Source: Globodera rostochiensis
Taxonomy: Eukaryota; Nematoda; Chromadorea; Rhabditida; Heteroderidae
Direction of reading: 5' to 3'
Assembly: GCA_018350325.1 (NCBI GenBank)
Contig: JAEVLN010000029.1
Location: 638,807-702,806 of the forward strand
Length of the DNA: 64,000 bases
The notes beneath the pieces were generated by a model, which was not told the origin of the DNA, searched no databases, and was given only the letters and a program-made list of their open reading frames with translations. The translations under genes were made by a program, and so were the position numbers. Shown piece after piece: positions 19,006 to 29,228 of this stretch (positions are counted from its first letter, which is position 1; each line of letters starts with the position of its first letter).

Positions 19006-20724
19006 AAGTGAAAATTTCGGCACTCGCCCTGCTCAAAATGGTTATGCACGCGCGCAGTGGGGCAACATCGAAATTATGGCCTTAATGCAGGCCCGCGTGG
19101 ACGCCAACACGCTCATCGTTATGGCCGGTTTTGCGCTGCCTGTCGAAGGTTTGATTAAAATCCCTAAAAATTGGGCATTTTTTTTTTGCCATAAACCCAA
19201 AAAAGTGGGCCCAAAATTGGCATTTTTCAATTTTTTTTTTGACAAAAGAGGCTGAAATAGTGGTGTTTTTTTTGGCATAAACCCCAAAAAATGGCCCAAA
19301 ATTGGCATTTTTTGCCATAATCCCCAAAAATAGTATTCAAAAATTGGGATTTTCAATGTTTTTTGTGCAAAAATTCCAATAAATCTGCTTTTTAAGCTAC
19401 CGAAACCCGGGTGAACGCACAAGCGCAGGCGTACGAATACATGACAAATTACAGCGAAAGTTGTGAGCCCGTCGGGCGATTGGAAAAGGTTTTTTGTTTT
19501 TTGAACAAATTCCAAATTTTGGTAACCGAACACAAAAAAGTCTGCAAATTCAACCCCAAAATTTACGGACTCAAAAAAAGAATTTTTTTCAAAAATATAT
19601 TTCTTTTTGCTTAGGTTGTCGGCTGGTACCATTCTCATCCCGGCTACGGGCTGTTGGCTGAGCGGCATCGACGTGAACACGCAGTCCATTAACCAACAAT
19701 ACCAGGCACAAATTTTTTTTTAGGGGGGGGGTTGGAAAACAAATTTTTTTAAAATAAAGTTTTTTTGCTTAGAAAATTTTACAGACAGAAATGTGCCATT
19801 TTTTTGTTTAAAATCAAAAATTTTTTTTGTTGGTTCAGGTTGTCAAAACGGTTCAAAAACCGGCCAAAAAAGCCGGCATTTTTTTTTGAAAGACCCCAAA
19901 GGGTTCAAAAAATCGGCACTTTTTTTGTTTAAAAACAAATTCTTTTTTTTTTTGATTCAGGTTGCCGGTACCATTCCCAATCGCAGAGATGAAGCAACTG
20001 AACACGGAGAACTTGAAGCAGCAACAGAACCAAATGTAGACAACTTTTTTTAGATTTCCCGGGGGTGCTAACTTTATTTCTTTAAGCTCCACTTTTTTGC
20101 AAAATCACCATTTAATTGTTAGGAATTCCAAAAAGTGCCGCAAAACCGCCATTTTTTGAAACGATTTCGCAAAGGTTCAGACCTACATTTTTTGAACTGA
20201 TTCCAAAAAGGGTTCAAAACCCGGCATTTTTTTTGAAATGCTTCCAAAAGGGTCCAAAAATCGCCATTCTTTTTTGAAATGATTTCAAAAATGGTTCAAA
20301 ACCCGGAATTTTTCTTGAAATGATTTCAAAAAGGGTTCAAAACCCGGAATTTGTCCGAAATGATTCCAAAAGCCACATTTTTTTTGAATCAATCTCAAAA
20401 AGGGTCCAAAAAATCAGCAGTTGGTTGAAACCATTTCAAAAGCGCCCAAAAAGCCACCATTTTCTCGGATTTTACGCATGTCGAACCACGAACCCGAATT
20501 CGAACATTTTTCGAAGCTTAAAATACAACTTTTTTTGGGCTGATTACTTTTTTTAAATGGACTGTTACAAGAACTTTTAATAATTTTAGAAAAACACAAA
20601 TTTTGGAAATTGCTCATTTTCCTTTTTTTCAATTATTGTTAATCGTCCAAAAATTCACCAAAATATTTTTTTAGGAGCCTTTCGCCGTCATTGTAATTGA
20701 CCCGATTCGAACTATCAGTGCCAA
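19006..20724 (+). pseudogene. csn5: COP9 signalosome subunit 5 (CSN5/JAB1) fragment, spliced and frameshifted
   Basis: CSN5 is the JAMM metalloprotease that removes NEDD8 from cullins. Four exon-like pieces read as consecutive CSN5 sequence: 19006-19148 (KISALALLKM, then HARSG and FALPVEG), 19397-19488 (TETRVNAQAQAYEYM), 19615-19705 (GWYHSHPGYG; after an extra G the frame continues as CWLSGID) and 20675 to about 20724 (EPFAVIVIDP). The JAMM residues HSH and the later D are present but in different frames. Exon 1 has at least two further indels after HARSG. The N-terminus and all sequence after TISA are missing. Introns are T-rich; the third starts with GC and ends with AG. Because two huge frames nearby are unbroken, the indels are more likely real decay than sequencing error. 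Identification is confident; pseudogene status is likely. Confidence 0.85.
20130..20475. repeat. Intronic minisatellite of about 40-47 bp
   Basis: Inside the third CSN5-like intron, a unit of the form ttttttgaaatgatt followed by ccaaaaagggttcaaaaccc repeats about seven times with many small changes. Similar T-run and ccaaaa words also fill the first intron (19,149-19,396). Confidence 0.7.
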
Positions 20725-20777
20725 AACCAAAACCAAAAAACCTTTTTTTGGCATTTTTTGATCATCACCCTTTTCAG

Positions 20778-21145
20778 ATGAAGGACACACAGCGCAAGCA
20801 GACCCAGAGCCATGAGGCTGGAGCGTGACGAGGTGGTCAGCCTGTTGTTCAACGCGTTCGAACGGCACCAGTTCTACAGGTTGTGACCCCCCCCCCCCCC
20901 ATCAATTCAATATTCAAATTTTTTTTAGTTTTTGGGGGAATACCTCTGAAAAAATGCTTCTTTTTATTTGTGTTAAGCTCAACGACATCACACTGTACCA
21001 TGACAGTGTGCTACATCGCTTCATGTGGGCGCTGAAGCCAGAGTACCGCAACTACAGCAAGCAGTTGGTCAGAAATGTGGAGCAGAAGCTACAGCAGGCA
21101 ACAGAAACAGAAGGATGCCAAGTGAATGAATGGATGTGTTGCTGA
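20778..21145 (+). pseudogene. TFIIF beta subunit C-terminal fragment
   Basis: TFIIF beta (RAP30) is a general RNA polymerase II factor with a C-terminal winged-helix domain. Exon-like piece 20778-20879 carries RLERDEVVSLLFNAFERHQ, matching the start of that domain, and piece 20978-21145 carries LNDIT and WALKPEYRNY, matching its end. About 25 residues of the winged helix between these motifs are replaced by unrelated sequence. The intron (gttgtga to ttaag, containing a C13 run) joins the pieces out of frame. It lies about 50 bp after the CSN5 fragment on the same strand; these are unrelated genes that would not normally be adjacent exons. Recognition rests on short motifs, so it is good but not certain. 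Confidence 0.65.
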
Positions 21146-21209
21146 ACGGGCTGATCATGATGATGTGGTGTGACTATATTCAAGCAGATGATTGAAGTGG
21201 CCTTGAAGG

Positions 21210-21343
21210 GTCACCCTGCTGTTCAACGCGTTCGAACAGCACCAGCTCTACAGGTTGTGAACGCTTGTCCACTCCATTTATTTCCAAATCAAAAAGCATC
21301 ATCCATTTCAATAGAAACCCTACAATTTTTTCCTTTTTAAGGA
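21210..21343 (+). pseudogene. Second partial copy of the TFIIF beta exon and its intron
   Basis: The stretch from about 21,213 to 21,263 repeats the 3' end of the preceding exon and the intron start (ctgttcaacgcgttcgaaca, then ctacaggttgtga) with a few substitutions. The intron then ends at tttttaag near 21,341 and opens into the lysine-rich repeat instead of the normal exon. This is a tandem partial duplication or a separate capture. Confidence 0.6.
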
Positions 21344-21628
21344 GGAATTAAAGGACATAAGCAAATGAAGGACATGAAGCAATTGAAGGACGAATTGAAG
21401 GACATGAAGCAATTGAAGGGGGAATTGAAGCAATTGAAGGACATGAAACAATTGAAGCACGAATTGAAGGACATGAAGCAATTGAAGGGCGAATTGAAGG
21501 ACATGAAGCAATTGAAGGACATGAAACAATTGAAGCACGAATTGAATGACATGAAACAATTGAAGGACGAATTGAAGGACATGAATCAATTGAAGGATGA
21601 ATTGAAGCAATTGATGCAGGAATAAATG
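21344..21628 (+). repeat. Lysine/glutamine-rich minisatellite, possibly translated
   Basis: A 30-bp unit encoding KDMKQLKDEL and shortened 12-18-bp variants repeat across the segment. The + frame 21365-21625 is open and would give a charged helical or coiled-coil peptide of 86 residues. The multiple-of-3 period keeps several frames open on both strands, so translation is not established. No domain recognised. Confidence 0.6.
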
Positions 21629-22575
21629 GCACAACCCTCCGCGCCCAAATCCCATTTACCTCCCCCACCAAAACATTTTACACTTCAGCCATACGCCATC
21701 GCAACTCAGTCTATTTTCTCATTTGTTTTCCTTTTCCCCTCTGTCCATTTCCATTTCGTTTTTCCCGCGGAGCCAAGCGCATGTGCCATTGCAGCTGTGG
21801 TACATGTGCAAAGGCGCTGAAGCGGGACCGCATGTGCTATGCGTTATGGTTGCCAGGTAGTAAACCCCTATAGGATTGTTGCTGTCCTGGGGGCCATCCG
21901 AAACCTGGAAGTCCTGCCAGGCGTGGCGGGCACGAGCGTCCAGACGTTCACAGGTACTCCTCCGGTGGTATCCAGTGCTGCGGCGTGGACGGACGGAACC
22001 AAGTTCCTGACATGAGCCCGCTGGGCGTCGCACCGATGGGGAGTACCAGCCAGACCGACTGTCTGGTGTGAACTAAGTAGGCCCTGAGTCGAGGATTGAT
22101 TTCCGCTGACGCGGTGAGGGTGAGCTCGTCCCTAGCAGTGGGGGTGGCGTGTCCAGCCCAATTAACTACCTGCTGGCTTAGCGGTTTTTAATTGGTACGG
22201 CGTGAGACTAACCAGGTCTGGCCGGCCTGGAGGCACGTGAGTCACTGACTGTTGTTCCCGTGGGCGCGGGCTCACCTCCTATGGCTTGCCATGGATAACC
22301 AGCGGACTCAGTTAAACTACAACACCCCGGTTTAAAACCCGCGTTGACGGCAGAGTGGCCAGGAGCGGTCCTTAAACACTGCTATGAAAGGTTAACAATG
22401 GTGAGCACCATCCATTTGTTTCCTCAGGCCCCGGATTCATTTTTTTGTCTCCGAAAAGGGGCCAAAACAAAACTCAGGAGAGGGGGCATGCCGAATTTTT
22501 TTTTTGCCATAGCCCTTTTCCCCAGCTTTTTGCGGCACAAATGGAAGGTTGCTGATCATTGACGCCACTAGGGTT
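21629..22575. other. GC-richer stretch with several stem-loops, no coding region recognised
   Basis: Visible pairings are CCAGAC-CGACT-GTCTGG near 22,050, CCAATTAA with TTAATTGG near 22,158 and 22,188, CCAGG...CCTGG near 22,216, and ggccccgga with a later ggggcc near 22,430. No hammerhead core or tRNA pattern was found. It could be the untranslated part of a retroelement or of the following Helitron. Function unknown. Confidence 0.4.
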
Positions 22576-22611
22576 TACATCATTGAGGTGCATATGGTTT
22601 TTGTCCATTTT

Positions 22612-22798
22612 CCACCACAAACCTCCACGTGGTATGCACTGGGAGTCCTAACGATTGGACTGCGAACTCTTGAACTAAGAGAGTGGTTAATAAATGGATG
22701 CTTATTTATTCTTTCATTAGTCTGAAGCAAAAAAAGAATGTTTATGGTGTACAAGGCTTCGATTTGCCTCCGCAAACCTCCTCGTGGTGTACACTGGG
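22612..22798 (+). repeat. Two copies of a cctccgtggt motif upstream of the second Helitron gene
   Basis: 22612-22643 and 22767-22798 share caaacctcc, cgtggt and cactggg. A third related version lies downstream of the same gene at 29,236-29,265 (cctccgtgcg...cggtgtacccctg). Motifs bracketing the gene may belong to the terminal regions of the transposon. Confidence 0.45.
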
Positions 22799-22994
22799 CA
22801 TTCCATTTTTTGGGGTGTGCTAACTCTGCAATACTGACATCTTTTTGCAGAGGTGCGGTTTAAAAATTGCGCCAAGTCCCTCGGGACATATTTCCGGTAA
22901 ACGGCGCAAGCGTTCCTTTTCATTTAACGGCGCACTACTTTTTTGGTGCCTGTTTTATTTATTTGTTTTCATTGAACAAAATGTTAATTTTTCC

Positions 22995-23063
22995 CTTCCC
23001 GTTCAGATTGCACGTGCCGCCTTTCCTGCTAAAGTGTAAGTTTAAAATTTAATATTATAAAAA
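22995..23063 (+). promoter_or_regulatory. Splice-site-like leader before the second Helitron ATG
   Basis: A pyrimidine-rich run ends in cccgttcag near 23,006. About 30 bases later, aaagtgtaagt looks like a 5' splice site, and then an AT-rich stretch reaches the ATG at 23,064. This could be a short 5' exon followed by an unspliced leader, or a trans-splice acceptor. No decision is possible from sequence alone. Confidence 0.3.
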
Positions 23064-26000
23064 ATGCCATCTAAAGAACAAAAAATGCGTGCTCACCGGC
23101 AAAAACACAACGGAAAACTTTCCGAACAACTTGCAACCAAAAAAAGCCGTGGCAGACCAAAGAAGGGTAATCCACGCGGGCAAGATCCACTACAGGAAGT
23201 GCCCGATTGTGTATCAATCCATTCTTCTGAACACCTTCCTGTACCGTCTCAAACTTCATCAATCAGTTTTCCCGACGAAACACCTAAAACAAGTCGTCAA
23301 AGATTGGGAGGAAGACCACAAAAGTTGCGTCTTGGGCGAGGTCGACCAAAAAAATTAAACGATAATTCGATTAGCCCAATAACACCTGACCAAATTCTGT
23401 CAATTGATGCTCGAGTGCAACCAATCGAAAATGTTATTATGAACACCCCCGCAGACATTTCACCAATCAATTTTCATTCAATGAACACGCTTGAACTGCC
23501 AATGGGTCCAGCACTACCACAAAATGGTCGCATTGCGCCAGCTCAGCTGCTAGCCAATCGTGATGAAATTCGCAGTGTATGGGCGGATGAAACTGAATTT
23601 TGTGCGGATTACATGATTTATGCATTCCAACGATGGATTGCATCCAAAATTCAGGGCAAACATGTCGCAGTTCTTGAGCCTTTTTTTACGCAAAACTTCG
23701 GCCCTGACACACTTGGCCTTGATCCACTTGACTTTTGTTTCAACTACTCGGAGAACTACGATGTCCTGCTGATCACTGTCATGTATCCAGCACATTTTGC
23801 GTTGCTCATTTTTGACAGAACATCTCAACCGCCGGAATGCATTTTTGTTGACTCTCTACCTCCAGTGCTTAATGAAAATAGCCCTTTCGATGACCGACTG
23901 TACGACATCCGCTATCCTGGGTATGACCAAAACAGATTACGCATGCTTTCTGAAACAATTTGTCGCTTAACACCTGGATTACAACCAACCGATTTCTGTA
24001 TACGAATTGCAACACCGGACGAATTCACGATCCAAAGAGACGGGACCAACTGCGGCTTTTTTGTTTCACTGTATTCTGAATCTTATCTGACAACAAATCG
24101 TAGTCTGATTCTACCAAATTTGAACATCGGTGTTGAACGACGACGCATTTTGTGGATTTTGTCTCAGCTTTTGCTCACCAACGATGTGCCTTACGTGCCG
24201 CGAGAAGTATCCCGGATTATAGAAGAAGGACAGCATACGCCAACTCACAGTAGAGCAGTTCGTGCTTCGGTCTTGTCATTTACTCCGCTCAGACGATCAC
24301 CAAGGCTGTCCATCCTCAGCACGAATACAGATACGTCGGTAGCCAGAAATGCTCCACAAACTGATAAAACTGTCAGCCCAATAACACGCCGATGTCACCA
24401 ACGGCACTCCGAATACGTATGCACAGACGTTCGCGCAAAACATGCACCTGAGTACTACGACAGTGGAAATCTCGGCGATAAAAAATGTGATTTTTGTGCT
24501 GCTATTTTATTTGACAGTGAAGCAAAAGTGAAGAATGCCAAAACGTCCTCATTTAATTGTTGCAACTTTGGAGCGATTCATCTTCCACCGATTGAACAAC
24601 CGCCGTCGCTTTTAAAGCGTTTGTCCACTGAAGACAGTGCAGAAGCAAAGGAATATCGGGCGCATCAAAATGCATACAATTCTCTGCTGGCGTTCGCTTC
24701 CATCTCTGTTGGACACAAAGAAAATACTTCTGACGGCGCCGTTTGCTTTATGCTAAACGGAGAATTTGTTCGCCGAATGAGTTCCATTTGCGCAGGCCAA
24801 TTGACGCCAAGTTTCTCACAGCTGTTCATCCTTGACCCAGCTGCTGCTGTTGAACACCGCAAAGAAAACGTCCGCTACGGCGGGGAACGAGTTAGCTCTA
24901 AGACACTTACAAAACTTGACTTTATTTTGCGAAAATACCATCCATTGGCCAAGCAGCTTATGAATTTCCATCAGCAGTTCGAAAAAAAGCTTGCAGAAGA
25001 AGGTCCTGATTCCGTGCATAACTTCCGCTTGACATTATTGGAAGCAAGAGTCACTCCTGCAAATGTTGTTGATGCAAATTTGCATTCAAGACAGACAAAC
25101 ATTCCAAACGAAGGAACAATGTTTGCAGTCTGGACAGAAACAGACCGACCTCCGGTTGTCTCAGGAATTTGGATAACCACTGCTGAAGGGGAACTGAGTA
25201 GATTTCCACCATACCACCCGCTAACAGACACACTCTGCTATCCTTTGCTCATCCCTTGCGGCGATGACGGGTACCACAACCAACTTACCATTAAGAAGTC
25301 GAAAAAACGGCGCAATAGCCGCCCAATTGAAGATGATGATCTGGCTTTGGACATCACCAAAAAACGGTCAAGAATTCTGGCTATTGAAGATGAAGATGAC
25401 GATTTGGCCAACAACATCGATGTTGAAGATTATGACTCTGAATCGATGACTGACAGTGAAGCAACCGACTCAGATACATCCGTGGAGTCCGATGATGGCT
25501 CAACAGTTGAGACGACCAAAATGTCCCTGCGGTCATTCGTGAAATATCGTATGGCGATTCGCGAAGGACAAGAATACCATTTCATTTGGAGCGCTGCGGG
25601 CGGTCTTAGTCAAAAATTAATTCTTGACTATTCAGCAAGAATTGATGCTGACATTGCAAATTTCCTTCGACGTCCAGAGCTCGACCTGCGAGGCACTTTG
25701 CCAGAACATCTTTTGCGATGGTTTGCACGAAATGCTGGACTTAGTTCTGTCGAAGAAATTGGAAGCGTTGTTCTTTTCCGTAAGACACAGCCGGGCACTC
25801 GAGCATACTTCCAGGACATGTACTATGACGCGACAACAATTATTGCTCGAGTTCGACAGCCTAGAAATGCATGCTTTATGCTGACTTGGACGTGCAACCC
25901 GCATTGGCCAGAAATCAAGCGGAATTTTCTCCGTGCCGATCAAAAAGTCGTAGACCGTTTTGACATACTTTGCAGGGTGTACGAAGACAAATTGCGCCAC

Positions 26001-28931
26001 GTCCACGAACTGCTTGACAAAAAAAACATTTTTGGGAAACAGCTCGGTTTTGCGGAAAGTCGAGAATTTCAGAAACGCATTGGCGGACCACATTTGCACA
26101 GAATCTTTCAATCAACTATTTTGGCCATTCCTGAGAACATTGAAAATCTAATTTGGGCACACATCCCAGCAGAACCGCTGGCCGCTGACACAAGTAATTG
26201 GGCCAACTTCATGCGAAAAGTTCGAGAATTGATCCAAAAATATCAACTCCATGATTGCGGATCACATTGCAAAAATTTGAAAGGCAAATGTTCTAAGGGT
26301 TTTCCTAAGCCCTTCAGCAAGCACACTATTCTTTTTGACGACAAACCAACTGTTTACAGACGACCAAGCCCGAAGGACGGCGGAGAAACCTTGACTGTTA
26401 AGCGAGGTAAAGCGACAATTGTCTACGACAACTCAAGGGTAGTGCCATTCAATCCATTCCTTTTGGTTCTGACTGAAACACATCATAACCTGGAATACGC
26501 TTATGGAAAATCGACCAATTTGAAATATGCGCTAAAGTACGAATTCAAAGGCGCTTCCTTTTCATACGTTAAAAGTACCGAAGAAAACAAGACCAATGTG
26601 GACGAACCAGCATTTTACGCAAAAATGCTCTATCGCTCGCCGGTCGAAGCGCTCAGTCGAATCATGTCGTACAGATACGCAATCCTTTCGCACACAGTTT
26701 ATGCGCTAAGCATTCATTTGCCAGGAAAACAAAAAATTTACGTCAGACCAGGTCAGAACGCTAAAGATATTGCTGAACAGCTTTTGAACAACGAAATCCA
26801 GCTGCCTGAAACGCCTTTGACGGCCTACTGGAAAAAGTGGCGTGCAGATCCAGCACTTCAGAATGTTTTGTTTGAAAAAATGCCTGAAAAATATTCATTT
26901 GATAAATTGCTGAAGATTTGGAAAAAGCGCAAAATTTCTATGGATCCAAAAAAAATGGAGAAACGTAGACCAATACTTGGCAGAATTTATGCAATTTTGC
27001 CACGAGCACAGGAATTGTTCGCTCTTTACATTCTGACCAAGCATTTTCCTGGCGATCCAGAACATCTGAAGGACGTCAACGGACATCAGTGCGCTACCTT
27101 TTTGGAAGCGGCTCGACTTCGCGGCCTTATCAAGGATTCCAATGTGTGGATTCGTACGCTAGAAGAAGGCGCAGCGTCACTAAACCCGGCGCAGATGCGG
27201 CAGTTGTTTGGCAGCATACTTCTATTTGGAAACACTGAAGACTGCGTTATTGACGGGTTGATGCTTTGGAATCGCTTCCTCAGCCACATGTACGACACGC
27301 GGTGCTCAGACCAAGAAAAGCCACTTCGAATTGAGCGCGCACTTTCCCTTCTTGAAAGAATTTTGGTCACGCATGGACGCCAGTGCTCTGATTTTGGCTT
27401 ACCAACTCCACAAAATTCGATCATAAATCATCCGGAAGCTGGAGTCAATGACTTCTTTTTCCCTCAACATCTGGCGGACGATGACACTGACGAAACGGTC
27501 GATACTTCAAACTTTGACGCTGCACAGTTGAATGAAGAACAAACACAATTTTTTGACAAGATCCAACACGTATCATCCGTTTCGCCTAACGATCCAACCA
27601 AACGATTGTTCTTCCTTTCGGGTGATGGCGGAACGGGCAAAACTTTTCTCTTGAACTATCTTTTGTTCCGAATGCGTAAAATGGGGAAAAAGGTTATTGC
27701 CACGGCATCAACTGGCATGGCCGCAACCCGATTTTACGCGGGAGGCACAACTGTACACGCTGCATTCCGGCTCGGGATAACAGTTGAGCCTGGAAAAATT
27801 CCATCAATAACGTTTGACAGCTTCTTTGGCCGTCGAATAATCGAAGCAGAGGTTGTGATCATCGACGAGATAACCATGTTGCATAAAATCGTTTTGGAAA
27901 ACATTGACCTGATTTGTAAAACACTCATTCCACGGTACGCCCATCTCCCATTTTCAGGAAAAATCGTTATACTTTCTGGCGACTGGAAACAATCACTTCC
28001 TGTCGTTTCAGATTCTTACTGTGTTGAAGCACAAGTGGCAGCATGCGTCCAATCATCTCCACTTTATGATCTTTTTGAAAAGATCAAATTGGTTGAAAAC
28101 ATGCGAGTCAATCAGCAAGATGTGGAATTTATCAGCTGGCTAAAAAAGGTTGGAACTGGAGAGTTTGGAGAGACTGTGCCAGTCCCAAAAGAGTGGATTG
28201 TGTACACGCGTGAAGAACTTGTGGCTTCCGTTTTTGATCACGGGTTCGCTCAACCATCGAATGAACTCCTAAAAAGACTAATGCTGGCAACAACGAATCG
28301 AATAGTCGATCTGAACAACGCGTCAATCCTGAGTACGTTCAACAGCGAATATAAAGATTATTACTCAGACGACACTCCGCTGAACGAGGGAACATTTGCT
28401 GTGAATGCTGCTGATTTTGATGTTGGCCAAATCAATTTGCTTAGTCCACCTGGCATGCCATCACACCAGCTCCGGCTAAAGGTCGGGTCAATCATTGTGT
28501 TGTTGCTGAACCTTAACACCAGCAAGGCTCTTTGCAACGGAACAAGACTGATTGTTAAAAAAATGACTGCCAATTTGATTCATGCCGAAGCCCTGACCGT
28601 GGCTGCCTCACGCAGTGGCGTTGAAGTTTTTATTCCACGCGTTTCCATGACATTCAAAGGAAAACGGCCAGACGACGTAAGCTTTGAACGCTTTCAATTC
28701 CCCGTGCGGGTAGCTTTCACTATGACTGTAACCAAAGCGCAAGGCCAAACGTGTGACCGCCTCGGCATAGATTTCACGGAAGAATCTTTTGCTCATGGAC
28801 AAACATACACGGCCTTTTCTCGCGCTACGAGCTCTAACGCAATTCGAGTATATGCGCCAAACAAACCAACTGATGACAGTGGAAATGTTTTGATAAGAAA
28901 TATTGTTGCAAGCGGCGTTCGATTTGATTGA
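23064..28931 (+). CDS. Second Helitron protein: AT-hooks, Ulp1-like protease, HUH Rep, PIF1-family helicase
   Basis: Intact 1955-residue frame with the same architecture as the gene at 1710 but clearly diverged in sequence, so a separate Helitron lineage. Order: AT-hooks (RGRPKK at 29-34; GRGRPKK at 91-97); Ulp1/C48-type protease with H244 (PAHF), D263 (VDS), Q324 and C330 (NCGFF); zinc motif C475, C478, C499, C500; acidic linker near 755-810 including ILAIEDEDDD at 771-780, which fits a SUMO-interaction motif; HUH residues H1010 and H1012 (GPHLH); tyrosines Y1155 and Y1159 (KYALKY); helicase Walker A GDGGTGKT at 1520-1527, Walker B DEITML from 1601, GDWKQSLP and YTAFSRA. The start MPSKEQ matches the paralogue. 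The histidine hydrophobe is W in the first copy and F here. Probably active or recently active, given no stops in nearly 6 kb. Confidence 0.93.
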   Translation: MPSKEQKMRAHRQKHNGKLSEQLATKKSRGRPKKGNPRGQDPLQEVPDCVSIHSSEHLPVPSQTSSISFPDETPKTSRQRLGGRPQKLRLGRGRPKKLNDNSISPITPDQILSIDARVQPIENVIMNTPADISPINFHSMNTLELPMGPALPQNGRIAPAQLLANRDEIRSVWADETEFCADYMIYAFQRWIASKIQGKHVAVLEPFFTQNFGPDTLGLDPLDFCFNYSENYDVLLITVMYPAHFALLIFDRTSQPPECIFVDSLPPVLNENSPFDDRLYDIRYPGYDQNRLRMLSETICRLTPGLQPTDFCIRIATPDEFTIQRDGTNCGFFVSLYSESYLTTNRSLILPNLNIGVERRRILWILSQLLLTNDVPYVPREVSRIIEEGQHTPTHSRAVRASVLSFTPLRRSPRLSILSTNTDTSVARNAPQTDKTVSPITRRCHQRHSEYVCTDVRAKHAPEYYDSGNLGDKKCDFCAAILFDSEAKVKNAKTSSFNCCNFGAIHLPPIEQPPSLLKRLSTEDSAEAKEYRAHQNAYNSLLAFASISVGHKENTSDGAVCFMLNGEFVRRMSSICAGQLTPSFSQLFILDPAAAVEHRKENVRYGGERVSSKTLTKLDFILRKYHPLAKQLMNFHQQFEKKLAEEGPDSVHNFRLTLLEARVTPANVVDANLHSRQTNIPNEGTMFAVWTETDRPPVVSGIWITTAEGELSRFPPYHPLTDTLCYPLLIPCGDDGYHNQLTIKKSKKRRNSRPIEDDDLALDITKKRSRILAIEDEDDDLANNIDVEDYDSESMTDSEATDSDTSVESDDGSTVETTKMSLRSFVKYRMAIREGQEYHFIWSAAGGLSQKLILDYSARIDADIANFLRRPELDLRGTLPEHLLRWFARNAGLSSVEEIGSVVLFRKTQPGTRAYFQDMYYDATTIIARVRQPRNACFMLTWTCNPHWPEIKRNFLRADQKVVDRFDILCRVYEDKLRHVHELLDKKNIFGKQLGFAESREFQKRIGGPHLHRIFQSTILAIPENIENLIWAHIPAEPLAADTSNWANFMRKVRELIQKYQLHDCGSHCKNLKGKCSKGFPKPFSKHTILFDDKPTVYRRPSPKDGGETLTVKRGKATIVYDNSRVVPFNPFLLVLTETHHNLEYAYGKSTNLKYALKYEFKGASFSYVKSTEENKTNVDEPAFYAKMLYRSPVEALSRIMSYRYAILSHTVYALSIHLPGKQKIYVRPGQNAKDIAEQLLNNEIQLPETPLTAYWKKWRADPALQNVLFEKMPEKYSFDKLLKIWKKRKISMDPKKMEKRRPILGRIYAILPRAQELFALYILTKHFPGDPEHLKDVNGHQCATFLEAARLRGLIKDSNVWIRTLEEGAASLNPAQMRQLFGSILLFGNTEDCVIDGLMLWNRFLSHMYDTRCSDQEKPLRIERALSLLERILVTHGRQCSDFGLPTPQNSIINHPEAGVNDFFFPQHLADDDTDETVDTSNFDAAQLNEEQTQFFDKIQHVSSVSPNDPTKRLFFLSGDGGTGKTFLLNYLLFRMRKMGKKVIATASTGMAATRFYAGGTTVHAAFRLGITVEPGKIPSITFDSFFGRRIIEAEVVIIDEITMLHKIVLENIDLICKTLIPRYAHLPFSGKIVILSGDWKQSLPVVSDSYCVEAQVAACVQSSPLYDLFEKIKLVENMRVNQQDVEFISWLKKVGTGEFGETVPVPKEWIVYTREELVASVFDHGFAQPSNELLKRLMLATTNRIVDLNNASILSTFNSEYKDYYSDDTPLNEGTFAVNAADFDVGQINLLSPPGMPSHQLRLKVGSIIVLLLNLNTSKALCNGTRLIVKKMTANLIHAEALTVAASRSGVEVFIPRVSMTFKGKRPDDVSFERFQFPVRVAFTMTVTKAQGQTCDRLGIDFTEESFAHGQTYTAFSRATSSNAIRVYAPNKPTDDSGNVLIRNIVASGVRFD

Positions 28932-29228
28932 GTTTATTGCCATAAAACTAAAAGCGGTGCCTGATTTTGGAGCTAAAATTTCTGATGTGAGCGGATAATA
29001 AATTATGGTATTTTAATTTTGAAATGGTTGTTAGTTTTTGGGGTTGGTTTGGTTTGATTTACATCCTCGGGGAATAATAAAATAAATAATGTCATTTTTT
29101 GAAATTTAAATTTACGAATTAATTTAACTTTAATTGTTGTCGGTTTATCTTCTTCTTCAATTATGGGTAGGTTGTCATAACATTAAAACACAAAAAACAA
29201 AAACAAAAAAAAAGGGGGTACAAGGTTA
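28932..29228 (+). other. 3' flank of the second Helitron gene
   Basis: No gene. Possible polyadenylation signals aataaa occur near 28,997 and 29,076. The sequence is AT-rich and leads to a run of A and then gggggtacaagg. Confidence 0.4.

Noticed and set aside
22020..22330. Hammerhead or other self-cleaving ribozyme in the GC-rich segment
   Set aside because: I could not find the conserved catalytic core. Stems alone are not enough.
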